DNA of 64,000 nucleotides. It comes from Halichoerus grypus (taxonomy: Eukaryota; Chordata; Mammalia; Carnivora; Phocidae). Both the position numbers and the translations under genes were made by a program. Where the stretch lies: positions 74,723,414 to 74,787,413 of the forward strand of contig NC_135715.1 in assembly GCF_964656455.1 (NCBI RefSeq), in the 5' to 3' direction. Shown in pieces: positions 14,027 to 25,771 of this stretch; position 1 is the first letter of the stretch; every line of letters starts with the position of its first letter. The notes beneath the pieces are model-generated. The model ran no database searches. It had not been told where the DNA came from and was given only the letters and a program-made list of their open reading frames with translations.

Positions 14027-14084
14027 AAGAAGACAACTCTGAAAATTTAAAAAAAAAAAAAAAAAGAAGAAGAAGACAACTCTG
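14027..14084 (+). mobile_element. A-tail-only insertion flanked by a 15-bp duplication
   Basis: AAGAAGACAACTCTG occurs at 14027-14041 and again at 14070-14084. Between the copies lie only 28 bases, AAAATTT plus an A run plus GAAG. This is the structure of an L1-mediated insertion in which nothing but the A tail was copied. A tandem duplication with A-run growth is the alternative. Confidence 0.6.
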
Positions 14085-14509
14085 CAAAAGAACTGCAGCT
14101 TGACAATTGTTCTCACCTGTCGGTGTATGTAAGAGGAACACCTAGAGACGCTCAGGACAGCTGGGCTGGGGCCAAGGGGGAAATCCTGCATTAAGAAAGC
14201 TGAATTTCTGAATCCTATAAGAAAAATGATTCAGGGCTCAGTCCAAGGACCTTTCCTACCTGTATCTTTGGGGATCTCAGCTGGTCTTACGTCCTTAAAT
14301 ATGTTAGACTCACAAATGTGTATCTCCAGGTAGAACCTCCCCCCCAAATTCCAGACCCGAATATTCACCACCTAAGTTGGTATCTCCAGTTGGTTGTCTT
14401 ATAAGGCACTGCAAACATATCATCACTGGCATCTTGGTGTTACTCAAACATGCCCTCCTGCTACCTTCCAGCCCTTAATACTGGAATGCTTAGCGGAAGC
14501 AATAGATTT

Positions 14510-14640
14510 CCAGTGGCTCCTCCCCTCTTCCCGATGAGATCCTTCTCAGTGACCCTACTTAAAATCACACTCCCCTGGGCACACGCATTTCCCTCTCCTG
14601 CTTTATTTCCCTCAGGGCACTTATTTGTCCAAATCTTTCT
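14510..14640 (+). repeat. LINE-2-like fragment
   Basis: The run of words ACTCCCCTGGGCACACGC, CTGCTTTATTTCCCTCAG and GGGCACTTATTTG resembles the L2 ORF2 C-terminal/3' region. The match is diverged and judged by eye only. Confidence 0.45.
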
Positions 14641-14788
14641 TGAGGAAAAGGCCACGGGGAGCTGGGGGACAAGTTCAGACACCATGCCAACACCCACATC
14701 TATGGTAAGGCCTGCACTGACGAAGCGACAGGATTGAAGACTTTTCAGGGGTAGAATGTACAGGGTTCGGTAACAGCGTGAGGGCCGC

Positions 14789-14804
14789 GGGGGGGGGGGG
14801 GGGG
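14789..14804 (+). repeat. G16 homopolymer
   Basis: Sixteen consecutive G follow GGGCCGC. The tract is a possible G-quadruplex former and a likely sequencing or length-variable site. Confidence 0.9.
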
Positions 14805-16318
14805 CTAGTAATATGGGCAAAGCTTGACAACCTTCATGGAGATGGACAAGGCCAGAGGGATGAGGGAAGGGGAGGGAGAGGAAGGGTAGACACAGCAGTT
14901 CAATTTCTGAGCATATTAATTAAATAAGGCACATTAACATATGCATTAATATATCCTTCTCGATACAGCTCAAAGCCTAATAAACTCCTCCAAAACAACT
15001 ACTAAGGTTTAAGTTACTCCTAAATTTCATAAGCCCAAAGACTCATGAGGGCTCAAAGTCACTAGGTATAAAGGCTACAGGTAACACTCCATCCTCCAGA
15101 ACAAAAAAAAATTACAAACACCAGAAAAATGTGGGAAATGGTGATTTGCAGAAGACCAGAGTGTCCCTAGTGCTTGAAACTATGTAGAGAATAAAAAAAG
15201 AAGTGGCTCTGTTCTCCAGACTTACATTTAATAGGTTCTAAATCCAGCACAGATTTGACCTTTGCTTTAAATAGATTTTCTTGGAGAGGAGGGAAGAAAA
15301 CATTGATTCATCCGAGACTCCTGAACGACCTACTGTTCACATTACTTGAAATAAAGTCTGCTTTAAATCAGAATTCTTGAGACACAGAAATAAATATACC
15401 AAAAGGTTTCTAATTCTATGCTTTCGCCAGCTGATTATTTTCATTCACAACAGTGGACGAACTCGATATGGTCTTTCCAGAAGAAGGCCCATGGCCACAG
15501 AGAGAGCACACAGAGGAATCAATCAGATCAATGCCATCCGGGCTCAGACTTCAGCTTGTCTTGCGATCAACACTTTCAATAGAACAAATACGAGAAGTAT
15601 GTGAAATGGAGATGAATTTTCAGGGGTTTCTAAAGCCCATGTTAATTTAGCAACATTTGAGGAGTAAGGGAGACCTAGGAGCAAAAATGTTTCCAGTGAG
15701 ACTGAAAAAGGTTAAACCAGAATCATTCAATACCAGGATTGTTCACTCAGGAAACCGGAAACATGCAAGCTTTCCCACTCTGCTAAACTCAGTCATCAAG
15801 ATCAATGCCACAGACTTAAGGGCTAATTAGGCAGTTAATATATAATCCTGGCCCTAAACCTTCTTAATCTATTTGTTAGCAAATTTGAGTGTTTCCTTGC
15901 TCATTTGAAGCCATTGCCAGAAGACAGTTGGAGAGACAAAACACAAATCTACATCAAACAGAGGTATGCCTTACTCTCTATTTGCTTCTGTTTGAGGAAG
16001 AATTTGAAAATGTGCTTTGGGTACCAGGTAGATAAATGACCTCAGGGCACCAGACAGATAATAAAGGTACATCAGCAACATTAAGGAGTGGTGGGGTCTG
16101 TAGCCAACGGGGAAGTGTCTGTCCCACCTACCAATATTCACAGTGCTATCCAAGCTCAACACTACTGTAGGCTGCATTTGGCCCACCAACTATCAATTTG
16201 ACACAAAATTCAAGCATGATCAGAGACTCACAATTTAAAGAGGAAATGATGATTCATATGGCATTTTCCCAAAATGGTGACCATTTCTTTTTTTTCCTCC
16301 TATGCAAGCTAGTGTGTC
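14805..16318. other. 1.5 kb unique intron
   Basis: No repeat family or gene was recognised. Frames at 15377-15650 overlap each other and show no known domain. Confidence 0.45.
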
Positions 16319-16440
16319 TTTTTTTTTTTTAAGTTTTAAATTTTAATTCTAGTAAAGCTAACACACAGAGCTATATTAGTTTTAGGTGTACAGTATAGTG
16401 ACTCAACAATTCTACACGTTACTCAGTGCTCATCATAATA
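16319..16440 (-). repeat. Carnivore L1 3' tail fragment
   Basis: A T run at 16319-16330 is followed by AAGTTTTAAATTTTAATTC, GCTAACACACAGAG, TAGTTTTAGGTGTACAGTA, GACTCAACAATTC and CAGTGCTCATCATAAT. This is the reverse complement of an L1 3' end, truncated at about 110 bases. Confidence 0.8.
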
Positions 16441-16657
16441 AGTACTCGTTTTTATCTGAACAATGAACATCACAACATGCTTTCCCAGATGCCACCACTT
16501 GTAATCACATGTCACCCTCTTACCAATTATAGGAAAGGAATGTTTTCTGGGCAATTCAGTTGGGATGAGGACTCATACCTACAGTCATTTCAAAGCTCTA
16601 ATGACAAGAATCAAATACAAATCTGTAGACTGAAACAATGAGTAAACACACAAACTA

Positions 16658-16680
16658 ACACACACACACACACACACAAA
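16658..16680. repeat. (CA)n microsatellite
   Basis: About eleven CA units are present. Confidence 0.95.
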
Positions 16681-19329
16681 AGTACACGCTAAATCCAGTA
16701 GAAGTATATTATTCTCCTACCAAATCAAACATTTTGAGAATCTTATGTGTAGAGAAGACTTAACCAGCACAAGGACCAACTGTGGCCCATACACCCAGGC
16801 CTGATGTAGAGATGGAGTAGAAATCAACGTACTCTCTCAACCAGAGCCTCACCTTGGACGTTGCAGTGCCCACAAGCTTCATGACGAAGGGCAATGTGTT
16901 CACACAGAGCCTCCCTCCTAATCTTTTCTTTGTCTACTTCACCCTACACACGTTACTAAAATAACCTCAAATTGCACTATTAGCACATCACTTTTCTGTT
17001 TGTGGTCTTTTGCTCTCATATCAAGTGAAATATTTGGAGATCAATTTAGTGTTTCCTCCTCTTGCTTGTTTTATGGTTTATAGTATTAGAGCTTCCAACC
17101 TTTTACAGCAAATAACCACAGAATCTTTCTCTCATTGCATTTAGAATTTCTCCTTTAAATCCAAGGAAAGACTATTAGGTATAAAAGAAAGTCATAAATA
17201 CATGTGAAACCAGCCAGAAGGGACCCAGCCCGTACCACCAGCCAGCCCTAAGTTCCTGGCCCCATGAGAGCACTACCTCATATTCCTTAAGTAACTTACC
17301 CATCTACTGTGGGAAGAAAGCTTTAATGTTGCTGAAAACCAATACACACATGTGAATCCTCAAAGCAGGCCTCGCAGTACAAGAACTTTCGGGAAAGATA
17401 TCCTGCAGCTGAGAACCAGGTTCCACATTCCTTAGAGTGTAACTCAATCGGTCAGCCTGCACAAACTCACCAAAGGACTGCTTGTTGAAGGAAGCGAGCA
17501 GAGGAGCGTACCAGAGGGCACAGGCCTAATCACCCGCAGTGTGCCCCATGGAGAGAAAATCACCCGCAATAAAGAAGGTGGGGAAAATTACTCTCGTATG
17601 AGTTTTAAGAGTTTGCATGACAGATGAAGAGAACTGTGGCCAATTAAAGCAGCAATACAACTAAGAAAAACAACTGCTGGCCGTCGTGCCAGGCTGCTCC
17701 AGTCACTCTGTTTGGAAGGTGATGAGGGTCCCAGAGCCAGACTATGGGAAAGGATTTTGTTCCTGATTACCACCTTTCAAAACTATAAGGTGTTTGGAGA
17801 AAACTATGGAAGAAGGATCCAACTGACAATAGGGGCCCACAGGAGGGTTGAGAAGAAACAGACTTTGGAAATGGAGTGTGGCTGATACCAACTCTTCACT
17901 AAATCTTCTAGCATCTTCACTAAAGCTCCATGGCATGTCTTACAAATAGAGTTTAAGTTACAAAGAGTGGCAATCATTTTTTTTTTTCAAATTTCACTTT
18001 CCTTCAGCCATAGTTACACACATATAGCTTCACACGGAAACTGATATGTGGTAATTTTGCTTCATTTTGATGTCTTTCTTCTACAGGCTAGCCAAAGACC
18101 AGAGTGTTCTTTTGGGCCTGGATTATATCCAAACAGCCACTTGGTAAAGACCCATTCTTCTATCAGAAGGTGAACCAGATCACATCCCAAGCAGTCAGTC
18201 CAGAGTTTTCCTCCATTCCCATCTGTTTTAAAAGGTACACAAGAATGCAACCACTGAGGTTTCCTTTTTCCAACCTCTTAGATCACTGTTTTCACACATC
18301 TTCAGCAAATAAATAATTTTGAGGTGTTCTCAAAGACTTGTTTGCTTTATTTTGATAAGGGGTAAGAAGGAGGTAAAAAGCAAAAAATTAAATACTTGTA
18401 TCTAAGGAGGAGGAGGAAACAAACCTGTCCACAAGTTCACATTGGCACTATTGCTCTTTTCCTCTAGGAGCCAACTGCCATTCCCATAACACCACTGGAA
18501 ACTGCACGAAGGGCTCCCTGTAGGCTTCCTTCCCTGGCAATGGGCTGAGCAACAGGAACCACTGCCCTGAACCCCACAGCAGTCAGGACTGGAGGAATAC
18601 ACACAGGCCATGCCGCTACCCAAAATTATGTACCTGTCAATCTCTGCAAAAATTAGGTGTGTGGAAATACCAAAATAAACACTAAGTGAAGGGTGCACAA
18701 ACATTTCATTCTGCCTCCAATATGGGAAAAGTCTCCTAAAACATTAGCATTAATCCCAAATTCATATCTGATGCAGGAGCTCTAGGGTAACAGATTAAAG
18801 ACATTCATTTTCCTCATACCCAAACGGTTCGGAGTCTTGGGAGACAAAGGCAACCGAACACTGCAAGGCCTTCTGCCACCCCTCTGCCCTCAATATTTGT
18901 TAAGTTTGGCACAGCTTTTTTTTTCTTTTTAAATTTTTTCCCCAGTTTCCCAATCTTCAAAGACTCTTTTCTCCAGAAATCAGTCTAGAATTCCCAGTTT
19001 TCATGGACATCCTTGCAAAAGGAGTCAGTCACTTCAATACCAACTGTTTCCCTCTCTTCAGAAATATGTACTAGGGCATACTGCTTGATTGCATTCTCTG
19101 CAATGAGAATTTAGGCAAAGAGTGGTTGGCACATTGAACCCATTCAACCTGAAGACCGCAATCCTATTTAGATGCACAGAGCCCCTTTTATAATACCTGC
19201 AAAAGAAACCAAATGTCCATACCAAGTGCAGCATAAACCCAAATGGCCAGGAAATAACAGACCTAGACTGAGATGAATAAAACCTGGAATGTAGATGGTG
19301 CCTCATGATGATGGTGAAAGGCTCTTGCT
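16681..19329. other. 2.6 kb unique intron
   Basis: No repeat family, exon or RNA gene was recognised. Open frames of 60-100 residues on the minus strand at 17588-18704 show no domain. Confidence 0.45.
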
Positions 19330-19395
19330 TTACTTCAAAGAAACTGAGGTACAGAGAGCTCATGGTGACATGGCCAGTTAGCTGTGGAGGCTACA
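19330..19395 (-). repeat. MIR core remnant
   Basis: GAAACTGAGGTACAGAGAG followed by GACATGGCCAGTTAGCTGTGG is the antisense MIR core. Only about 65 bases are recognisable. Confidence 0.5.
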
Positions 19396-19544
19396 GAACA
19401 CCCCCCTTATCTAGAGGCTTTTAGCATTCAACACTGTTTTTTTCACTCCATCTTTCTCTACTGTTCTCCAAATCATGAGCACAGCAACCATATCTGATAC
19501 CACCTTGGTTTCCATGACCTTCATTTTCACTTCCCTTTAGCCAC

Positions 19545-19930
19545 TATCAGTCTCCCAGGGCTGCCATAACTGACCATAAATGAGGTGGCTGAGAACAACA
19601 ACAATAATTGTAGAAATAACAGAAGGTCAGTTCTCAGGGCTAGAAGTCTGAATGGAAGGTGTCAGCAGGGCCATGTTCTCTGAAACCTGTAGGGAAGAAT
19701 AATTCCTAGCCCCAGCCCCTTCCTACCTTCTGGTGGGTTGCAATTCGGGCTTGCAGCTACAGTGACTTCTGTCTCTGCCACTACTCCCTCCCTTATGTGC
19801 ATGTATCTTGTCTCTTCTTTTAAGGATACCAGTCATTGCACAAGGCCTGCTTGACTCCAGCATGACCTCATTTTAACCAATTACATCTGCAATGAACCTG
19901 TTTACAAACAAGGTCACATTCTAAGGCCCA
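19545..19930 (-). repeat. MaLR LTR (MLT1-like), minus strand
   Basis: On the plus strand it reads as the reverse of a MaLR LTR: GGGCTGCCATAACTGACCAT, GAGGTGGCTGAGAACAACA, CAGGGCTAGAAGTCTGAA, GGATACCAGTCATTGCAC, CATGACCTCATTTTAACC and GGTCACATTCTAAGG. Length and order fit a diverged MLT1-type solo LTR. Confidence 0.8.
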
Positions 19931-20287
19931 GTTTCTTCTACCCCCTTCAACACTGCCTGCCTTGTTTTCAAAATGAGTTTTGTTCCATAAACCACTGAGG
20001 ACTCACTCTCAGGTCTTTTTTGGCTTGGCCTACCTCTCCAGGTATCCTGGATTTCACAGATATTGATGCTGTCCTGATCCCCTTGACCTTCTGTTATTTC
20101 TACATTTCCTAGTCTACCATCAACAATCTATATTCTCAACTCACATTGTCAATCTACAGAGCATCAAAGGAGAAAGACACTAGCAATATCAACTGGTCCT
20201 GTTGAATATCATTTGACCTGGAATGGGCCCAGGATGGTAACCTTGAGCCAGGCCTCTCTTGATCTTCCTTCACAATGACCTTAGTTT

Positions 20288-20425
20288 CAGAACATTCATT
20301 CATTCAAAAGAATATTTATAAATACTTACTGTATGCATCTAGGCATTTAAACTTCTGTTCAAGACCGATAGTACACAAGATAAATACAAACCCTCCCTCC
20401 CAGAATTAAGCATGTATCAGGAATA
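20288..20425 (-). repeat. LINE-2 3' end fragment
   Basis: ATTCATTCATTCAAAAG, AATATTTATAAATACTTACT and the following words match the antisense of the L2 3' end, which carries the sense words AATAAATATTTG and GAATGAATG. It is diverged. Confidence 0.55.
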
Positions 20426-20552
20426 TGAACAAGTAAACATGCAGTGCTAAGTGCCATGATACAGGCAGGTAGGAAAGCTACAGATGCATCAAGGAAGACC
20501 TAACACCAAAAGAAGTTAAATCGCATTATCTCCCCGAATTATCTGGCCTTTA

Positions 20553-20606
20553 TGATGGCATTCAATTCCAAAATTGCTTGGTGATGGCATTCAATTCCAA
20601 AATTGC
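20553..20606 (+). repeat. 29-bp tandem duplication
   Basis: A 25-base word starting TGATGGCATTCAATTCC occurs at 20553-20577 and identically at 20582-20606, giving a 29-base unit in two copies. Confidence 0.9.
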
Positions 20607-20914
20607 CAACACTGCTTTTAGTGGTCAGCACCCAACTCCAGCCTCCATTTTTCCTCTGTGCTTCCAACTAGATTTCTCCTGGCTGTTTCTAGCAGGATGT
20701 TCCAGCAGTACCTGGAATTCAGTAAGCGCGACACAAAGACCATCCCCTCGATTGCCAGTCTTTCCCTGCACTACTGTCTCACTAGCACCATGCTCTCAGT
20801 TATTCAAACTCGGAATCCTGGTATCCTCCTTCTCTTTCATCCTGCTGCCTCACCCCAGTGCTTAACTGGCTTCCAAGTTCAAACTTTAAATTCTTACTAT
20901 AAAATTTTACATCC

Positions 20915-21110
20915 GGGAACACCTGGGTGTGTCAGTCAGTTAAGTGTCTGCCTCTGGCTCAGGTCATGATCCCAGAGTCCTGGGATTGAGCTCCGCATCA
21001 GGCTCCCTGCTCAGCGGGGAGCCTGCTTCTCCCTCTCCCTCTACCACTCCCCCTTCTTGTGCTCTCTCTTTCTCTCTCACAAATAAATAATTTTTTTTAA
21101 AAAAAGAAAG
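20915..21110 (+). mobile_element. CAN-SINE (SINEC)
   Basis: It starts GGGAACACCTGGGTGTGTC and continues with GGCTCAGGTCATGATCCC, CAGGCTCCCTGCTCAGCGG and a CT-rich 3' part. The 14-bp flanks AAAATTTTACATCC (20901-20914) and AAAACTTTACATCC (21111-21124) are a target-site duplication with one mismatch. Confidence 0.94.
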
Positions 21111-21124
21111 AAAACTTTACATCC

Positions 21125-21273
21125 TTTTTTTGTGTGTTTTTTTCTACTTTTTTTATTATTATTATTATGTTAATCACCATACATTACATCATTAGTTTTT
21201 GATGTAGTGTTCCATGATTCATTGTTTGTGTGTAACACCCAGTGCTCCATGCAGAACGTGCCCTCTTTAATAC
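21125..21273 (-). repeat. L1 3' tail, second-module type
   Basis: A T-rich stretch is followed by TTAATCACCATACATTACAT, TTTGATGTAGTGTTCCATG and CACCCAGTGCTCCATG. This is the reverse complement of the last 3' UTR module of the L1 at 33289-36960. It lies immediately beyond the SINE's 3' duplication. Confidence 0.85.
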
Positions 21274-21276
21274 TGT

Positions 21277-21332
21277 TTTCTTTTTCTTTCTTTCTTTCTT
21301 CCTCTCTTTCTCTCTTTCTTTCTTTCTTTTTC
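21277..21332. repeat. (CTTT)n simple repeat
   Basis: Imperfect CTTT/CTCT units directly abut the truncated end of the antisense L1 tail. Confidence 0.9.
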
Positions 21333-21439
21333 ATTGCCATAGCCTGGGCTCATGGTCTCATTAGTTCATTGTAATTATTGTAAAGATAGCTTCACGAGGT
21401 TTCCTTTGCTCAGATCTCTACCCAGTGCAATCCAATTTA

Positions 21440-21600
21440 CAAGTACCTTGATGTTAGAGCTTATAAAATGCTTTCACAAAACTTGCTTTTCATCTGCACA
21501 TCAGCCTACGCTGATAGACAGCGTAAGAACGACTCTCCTCAGAAATGACCTGAGAGGTTAAGCGACTGGCCCAAGCGCAAGCAGTGGCAGCGCAACCATT
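21440..21600 (-). repeat. MIR SINE, minus strand
   Basis: The recognisable part is GAGAGGTTAAGCGACTGGCC, CAAGCGCAAGCAGTGGCAG, the antisense MIR core. The flanking 70 bases are weakly similar. Confidence 0.55.
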
Positions 21601-22994
21601 CATTCAATACCGATTCCAAATTCAGAGCTCACCAGCCACAGTGCAGCCAAAGTCATTTTCCTAAAGATATTTCTGACACTCTCCATAAAACATGGGCTCA
21701 AAAGCCAGCCACCCCCTGGGAGATGTCTTCCAGAGATGGCTACAGCGGCCCTCATCTCTACTTGGTTCCACCAGTCCTGCCCTCCTGCCTCAGGAGAACC
21801 CCTTCCACTGGAGCTGCTCTCAGGCCAGAGCCAGGGCTGGGACAGAAGTGCCAATAGCTGAACCAGCAACGTTTACTTTGGCACCTTGGGTCTAGGTAAT
21901 TCAATAAACCCAGCCACTCTCCAGTGGGGCCTTTTAATTCTATAAACTCAGCAGTACTGCCAGCCATATACTCCCCCTGCTGCCAGCCCAATCACTAAGG
22001 ACCTCTACCTTTCTCCCCGACCTCCTTCATTGGTTGCTGAAATTACCACCCTAGGCATAGATATTTGTTTTGCACCATACTCCATGACTACTCAGTTTGG
22101 TGACACCAACCTTCCCTACACAGGCAACAAACATTTAAGAGCAATCCAGTAATCATCAAGTGCTTTGCAGGTGCTAGGGACACAAAATTGAGGGCCAAGT
22201 TCTTGACACCATGAACTACCTGTTCCTCCATTTCCCTATCCACTGCAACCTGTGGAACCTGGGCTGCTGTAGGTAATCTTCCATTCACCCAAAACTTCTT
22301 AAATCCCTGCATTATGGTCATGATTAAGATCTGACTTTCCCTCAAGGCATCACTTGCCTCATACCCCTGTATCATTTTCTGTCTCTCTTGCACGTCCTCT
22401 CTCCTTTGCAACAGATCAGCGCAGGGATCCTTTCAGAATCTTTGGATCTCTAAACTCCCATCATCATTTGTCCTTTTCAAGTACACGTTTGTCCAGTAAC
22501 ACCCTTGTCCCTATCTTCTTTGTAATTATTGAATCAACTCTTTCATGTTCTCTCTTTGAAGACAGAGGAAATTAAAGATCATTAAAGATGGGTCAATTCA
22601 AATATTGGCCAAAGACCATGTGAAGACACTTTCCTATATAAATCCCTAACAGAGGATACAGGCCACCTGTCTCTCACTTGCTTCCTTGTATTCACCTCAT
22701 CCTTCACCAGACAGAGATCCTCTACACTCCCCAAATGATCTTCACATTCATATCATTTTCCCAGAACCTTCTACCACCTCTTGTCTGTTGGAGCACCATT
22801 CATTCTTCAAGAAGGAATAAAATACCTCTCCTCTTCCACCAAGCCTCCCCTGAGCACAAGGATTTTTCTGACAACCTTCCAATCAATTATATTCAATCTG
22901 TACAGAAAAGCAAGATTTGGGGAAGCTTGGAAGCCAGGCTAAGGGGTTTATATTTAAGCCTTAAGAAAGAGGAAACTCTTAGGGGTGTTAGACC
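21601..22994. other. 1.4 kb intron with weak L2 traces
   Basis: Weak L2-like words occur near 22120-22200 (antisense) and 22790-22860 (sense). No gene is supported. A 134-residue open frame at 22678-23082 runs into the hAT element and has no domain. Confidence 0.4.
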
Positions 22995-23165
22995 AGCACT
23001 GCCCAATAGAACTTTCTGGGATGATGCAAATGTTCCTCTGTACTGTCCACATGTGGCTCCAGAGCACTTGAAATGTGGCTAGTGCAACAAAGAAACAAAA
23101 ATTTTAATTTTATTTAAATTAATTTAAATAGCCACATGTGGCTAGTGGCAACCATAGTGAGCAGA
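22995..23165 (+). mobile_element. hAT-Charlie non-autonomous element (MER1-group/MER58-like)
   Basis: The element starts CAGCACTGCCCAATAGAA and carries CTTTCTGGGATGATGCAAAT, GAGCACTTGAAATGTGGC and GCCACATGTGGCTAGTGGC, ending near GAGCAG. These are the words and order of an old non-autonomous hAT-Charlie transposon. The exact subfamily name is uncertain. Confidence 0.75.
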
Positions 23166-23287
23166 TTTCTAGACTAAGTTGACACCATTATAGAAGAGTT
23201 TTTAGAAAGGTGAGTCTGATGTAGTAGGGCTGGAAGAGACTGTGCTGGGGGCACAGCAAGGGAAACTAGCTAGCTAGGAATCCCTGG

Positions 23288-23433
23288 CAGCGATCTGGGT
23301 GGGAGACTTCCCTGTCACTAAAAAGAAGAAGAAATACATGACTCTGCCCTATCACCAAAGCAGGGATCTGGGTGGGAGACTTCCCTCTCACTAGAAAAGA
23401 GAAGAAATACATGACTCAGCCCTATCACCAAAG
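23288..23433 (+). repeat. 73-bp tandem duplication, two copies
   Basis: The unit CAGSGATCTGGGTGGGAGAC... is present at 23288-23360 and again at 23361-23433, both ending ATCACCAAAG. Only a handful of differences separate the copies, so the event is fairly recent compared with the surrounding old repeats. Confidence 0.92.
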
Positions 23434-24320
23434 CATTAGGAAAAGAAAAGCACCAAAAAAAAAAGAGAGTTAGAGGCTTTCTAAATCCCATTAAAAAAAT
23501 AAAACTACAGAAGACACTTTTTTTTGCAAGTTTTAACTTGTCAAATTGGGTTTCCTATTGAATATCTACCAATAAGAGGTTCATAGTTACATCAAGTCAA
23601 ATACAAAAATAATTATTTTCTAGAGAAAAACACATAAAATGTAAAATAATCATTTCATGTGCTATCTACTTTTTCCTTTTCACCTTGGCAAAATTCAAAC
23701 TTTTTGTTCAGGTACACATAAAACAATAGGTATCTGATGAAGCACAGTGAGGTTGGGGAGAGATGGTAGGCTGTTAAGATATGCTCACATAAAATAAACC
23801 TGTTGCCAGGGAAATGATTAGAATGTCCTAAGGTAGAATTCACGTGTGGTCTCTGAACCAGATTAGATCTCACACTTCTGAACAGAGCCCTGAAATGACT
23901 TGCTGATTTCCTTTCTATCCTCCACCTCACACAGAGGTCCGTACCTTTCCAACACAACTCAACTCAGAGGGAGAGCTACTGAGTAGAGCCAATTTAGAAG
24001 TAGCTAAGCCAGGAAAAAAAAAAAAAATCTAGCTCATCCTTCCTCAGATACCTGTGAAACTTCAGGACATTTTAAGATATGTTTAATTTCTCAAGTTAGA
24101 AACATGTTCTTTAATTTGAAATTTCAATCCTCTGATCTGTACTGCCAATCAGATTATCTTGTAATTGTTACCTACTTGTCAGAATACTTATCCAAGGCAT
24201 TACTGATTTTTTTAAATACATAGATAGGTTAATTAATCATATCAATTTGATTTATATAATATAAATCAAAGGGAAAAAGCACTAATTGGGGGATTTCCAC
24301 TTAAAATGTTCTTTTTTTGA

Positions 24321-24498
24321 TGAAAGATTCAGCATAGGGAATATAGTCAGTGGTATTATAATAGTGTTATATGATGACAGATGGGAGTGTAGCATAAGGT
24401 GTAGACTTGTCCAATTTCTATGTTGTACACCTGAAACTAATGTAGCATTGTGTGTCAACTACACTTTAATGAAATAAAAATAAATGACAAAATAAAAT
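24321..24498 (+). mobile_element. L1 3' tail insertion with target-site duplication
   Basis: The body carries the L1 3' end words TTGTACACCTGAAACTAATG, GTGTCAACTACACTTTAATG and an AAAT-rich tail. Flanks of the form AAAATGTTCTTTTTTGA at 24303-24320 (one extra T) and 24499-24515 form a 17-bp duplication, which defines the insertion boundaries clearly. Confidence 0.88.
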
Positions 24499-24515
24499 AA
24501 AATGTTCTTTTTTGA

Positions 24516-25483
24516 GGCCTATCGATCCACTGGAAGCACCTGGCCCGCCTGCCTCCTAGAGGTTGGCTTATCCAACTCAAACTGCAGCAGAGCCTGGGGA
24601 ACTATTTCCAATACTCTTCCAAACACCTTCACTCTCTCAAATATACTCATCAGAACAAAATTATTGCCCACATCTTCTACAATTTGTGTGTATGATATTC
24701 TTCTTCCATAATCCTTCCCTCCTCAGAGGGGAATGATTTCACATTCTATCAAAAACACACAAGATGTTAACTAGAAAAGGTTGTGTCATCACATTTCCCA
24801 AAATATTAAAATGAGAAAGCTACTTCATAAGACACATAGCTTCCACATAGTTGCCAGCATCTGAAAATAATTGGAGGTATTTCCCAAGGTACTGCTCTGC
24901 ACCTGGTCTGATTTGTTTCTGTCTGTCCTGTTCTACAACTCTCCTATCGACCAGGCTTGATTTCAACAGCATAAATGTGTAAACACAGGATGCCCTCTGG
25001 AAAGGAAGAATGTTAGACATTTTTAAGCATTTGAGATTGACAACTATGGTACAGTGGCCCCAGAGAAATTTAACTTGGCTCCTGCTCAGCCACCTGGCAT
25101 CACAGGTCACACAGTGCAAATCCTAAGGACAAAGCCAACATGACAGACATGTACATTGCTGCCATTCCCAAAATTCTGTCCCACTAGGGCCTCCCTGTCA
25201 CCTCAAGAGGACTGTGTCTCCCCTTCATACATTCACCTTTTCTTATAAAACCTGAACGCTAACAAACTGGCAAGCACACTTCAGGAGAACAACCAGAATT
25301 TAGGGACAGAGAAATGAGAAAAACAGGATCACACCATTTGGTTACAGAATACTCCCATGAAAACTGAGAACTTAGAGAAAAGAGAAAGAATAAAGCATCC
25401 TTTAAGGCTGCCTTATATTCACTTGGTGACTGCAATTTGCTTTTCAGTTACTCAGAAGAATAATTTGTGAATCTGGTATGTTC
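24516..25483. other. 1 kb unique intron
   Basis: No recognised repeat or gene. The minus-strand frame at 24820-25119 has no domain that I recognise. Confidence 0.45.
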
Positions 25484-25496
25484 AAAGCTCACTAGT

Positions 25497-25758
25497 GGGG
25501 CTCCTGGGTGGTTCAGTCGGTTAAGCATCCAAGTCTAGATTTTGGCTCAGGTCATGATCTCAGGGTTGTGGGATCAAGCCCCATGTCAAGCTCTGAGCTC
25601 AGTACAGAGTCTGCTTGAGATTTTCTCTCTCCTTCTGCCCCTGCCCACCCCCTACTCCCTGCCTACCCCCTGCCCCCCACTTGTGTGCACACACACACAC
25701 TCTCTCTCTCTAAAATAAATGAATGAATGAATGAATAAATAAATAACTTAAAAAAAAA
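25497..25758 (+). mobile_element. CAN-SINE (SINEC), older longer type
   Basis: It starts GGGGCTCCTGGGTGGTTCAG and has the variant GGTCATGATCTCAGGGTTG. The pyrimidine part contains short CA and CT microsatellites (25687-25710) and a GAAT/AAAT tail. Flanks AAAGCTCACTAGT (25484-25496) and AAAGCTCACAAGT (25759-25771) form the 13-bp target-site duplication. Confidence 0.94.
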
Positions 25759-25771
25759 AAAGCTCACAAGT

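Noticed and set aside
22678..23082. 134-codon open frame
   Set aside because: Its last third is a hAT-Charlie element and the rest shows no domain or coding character.
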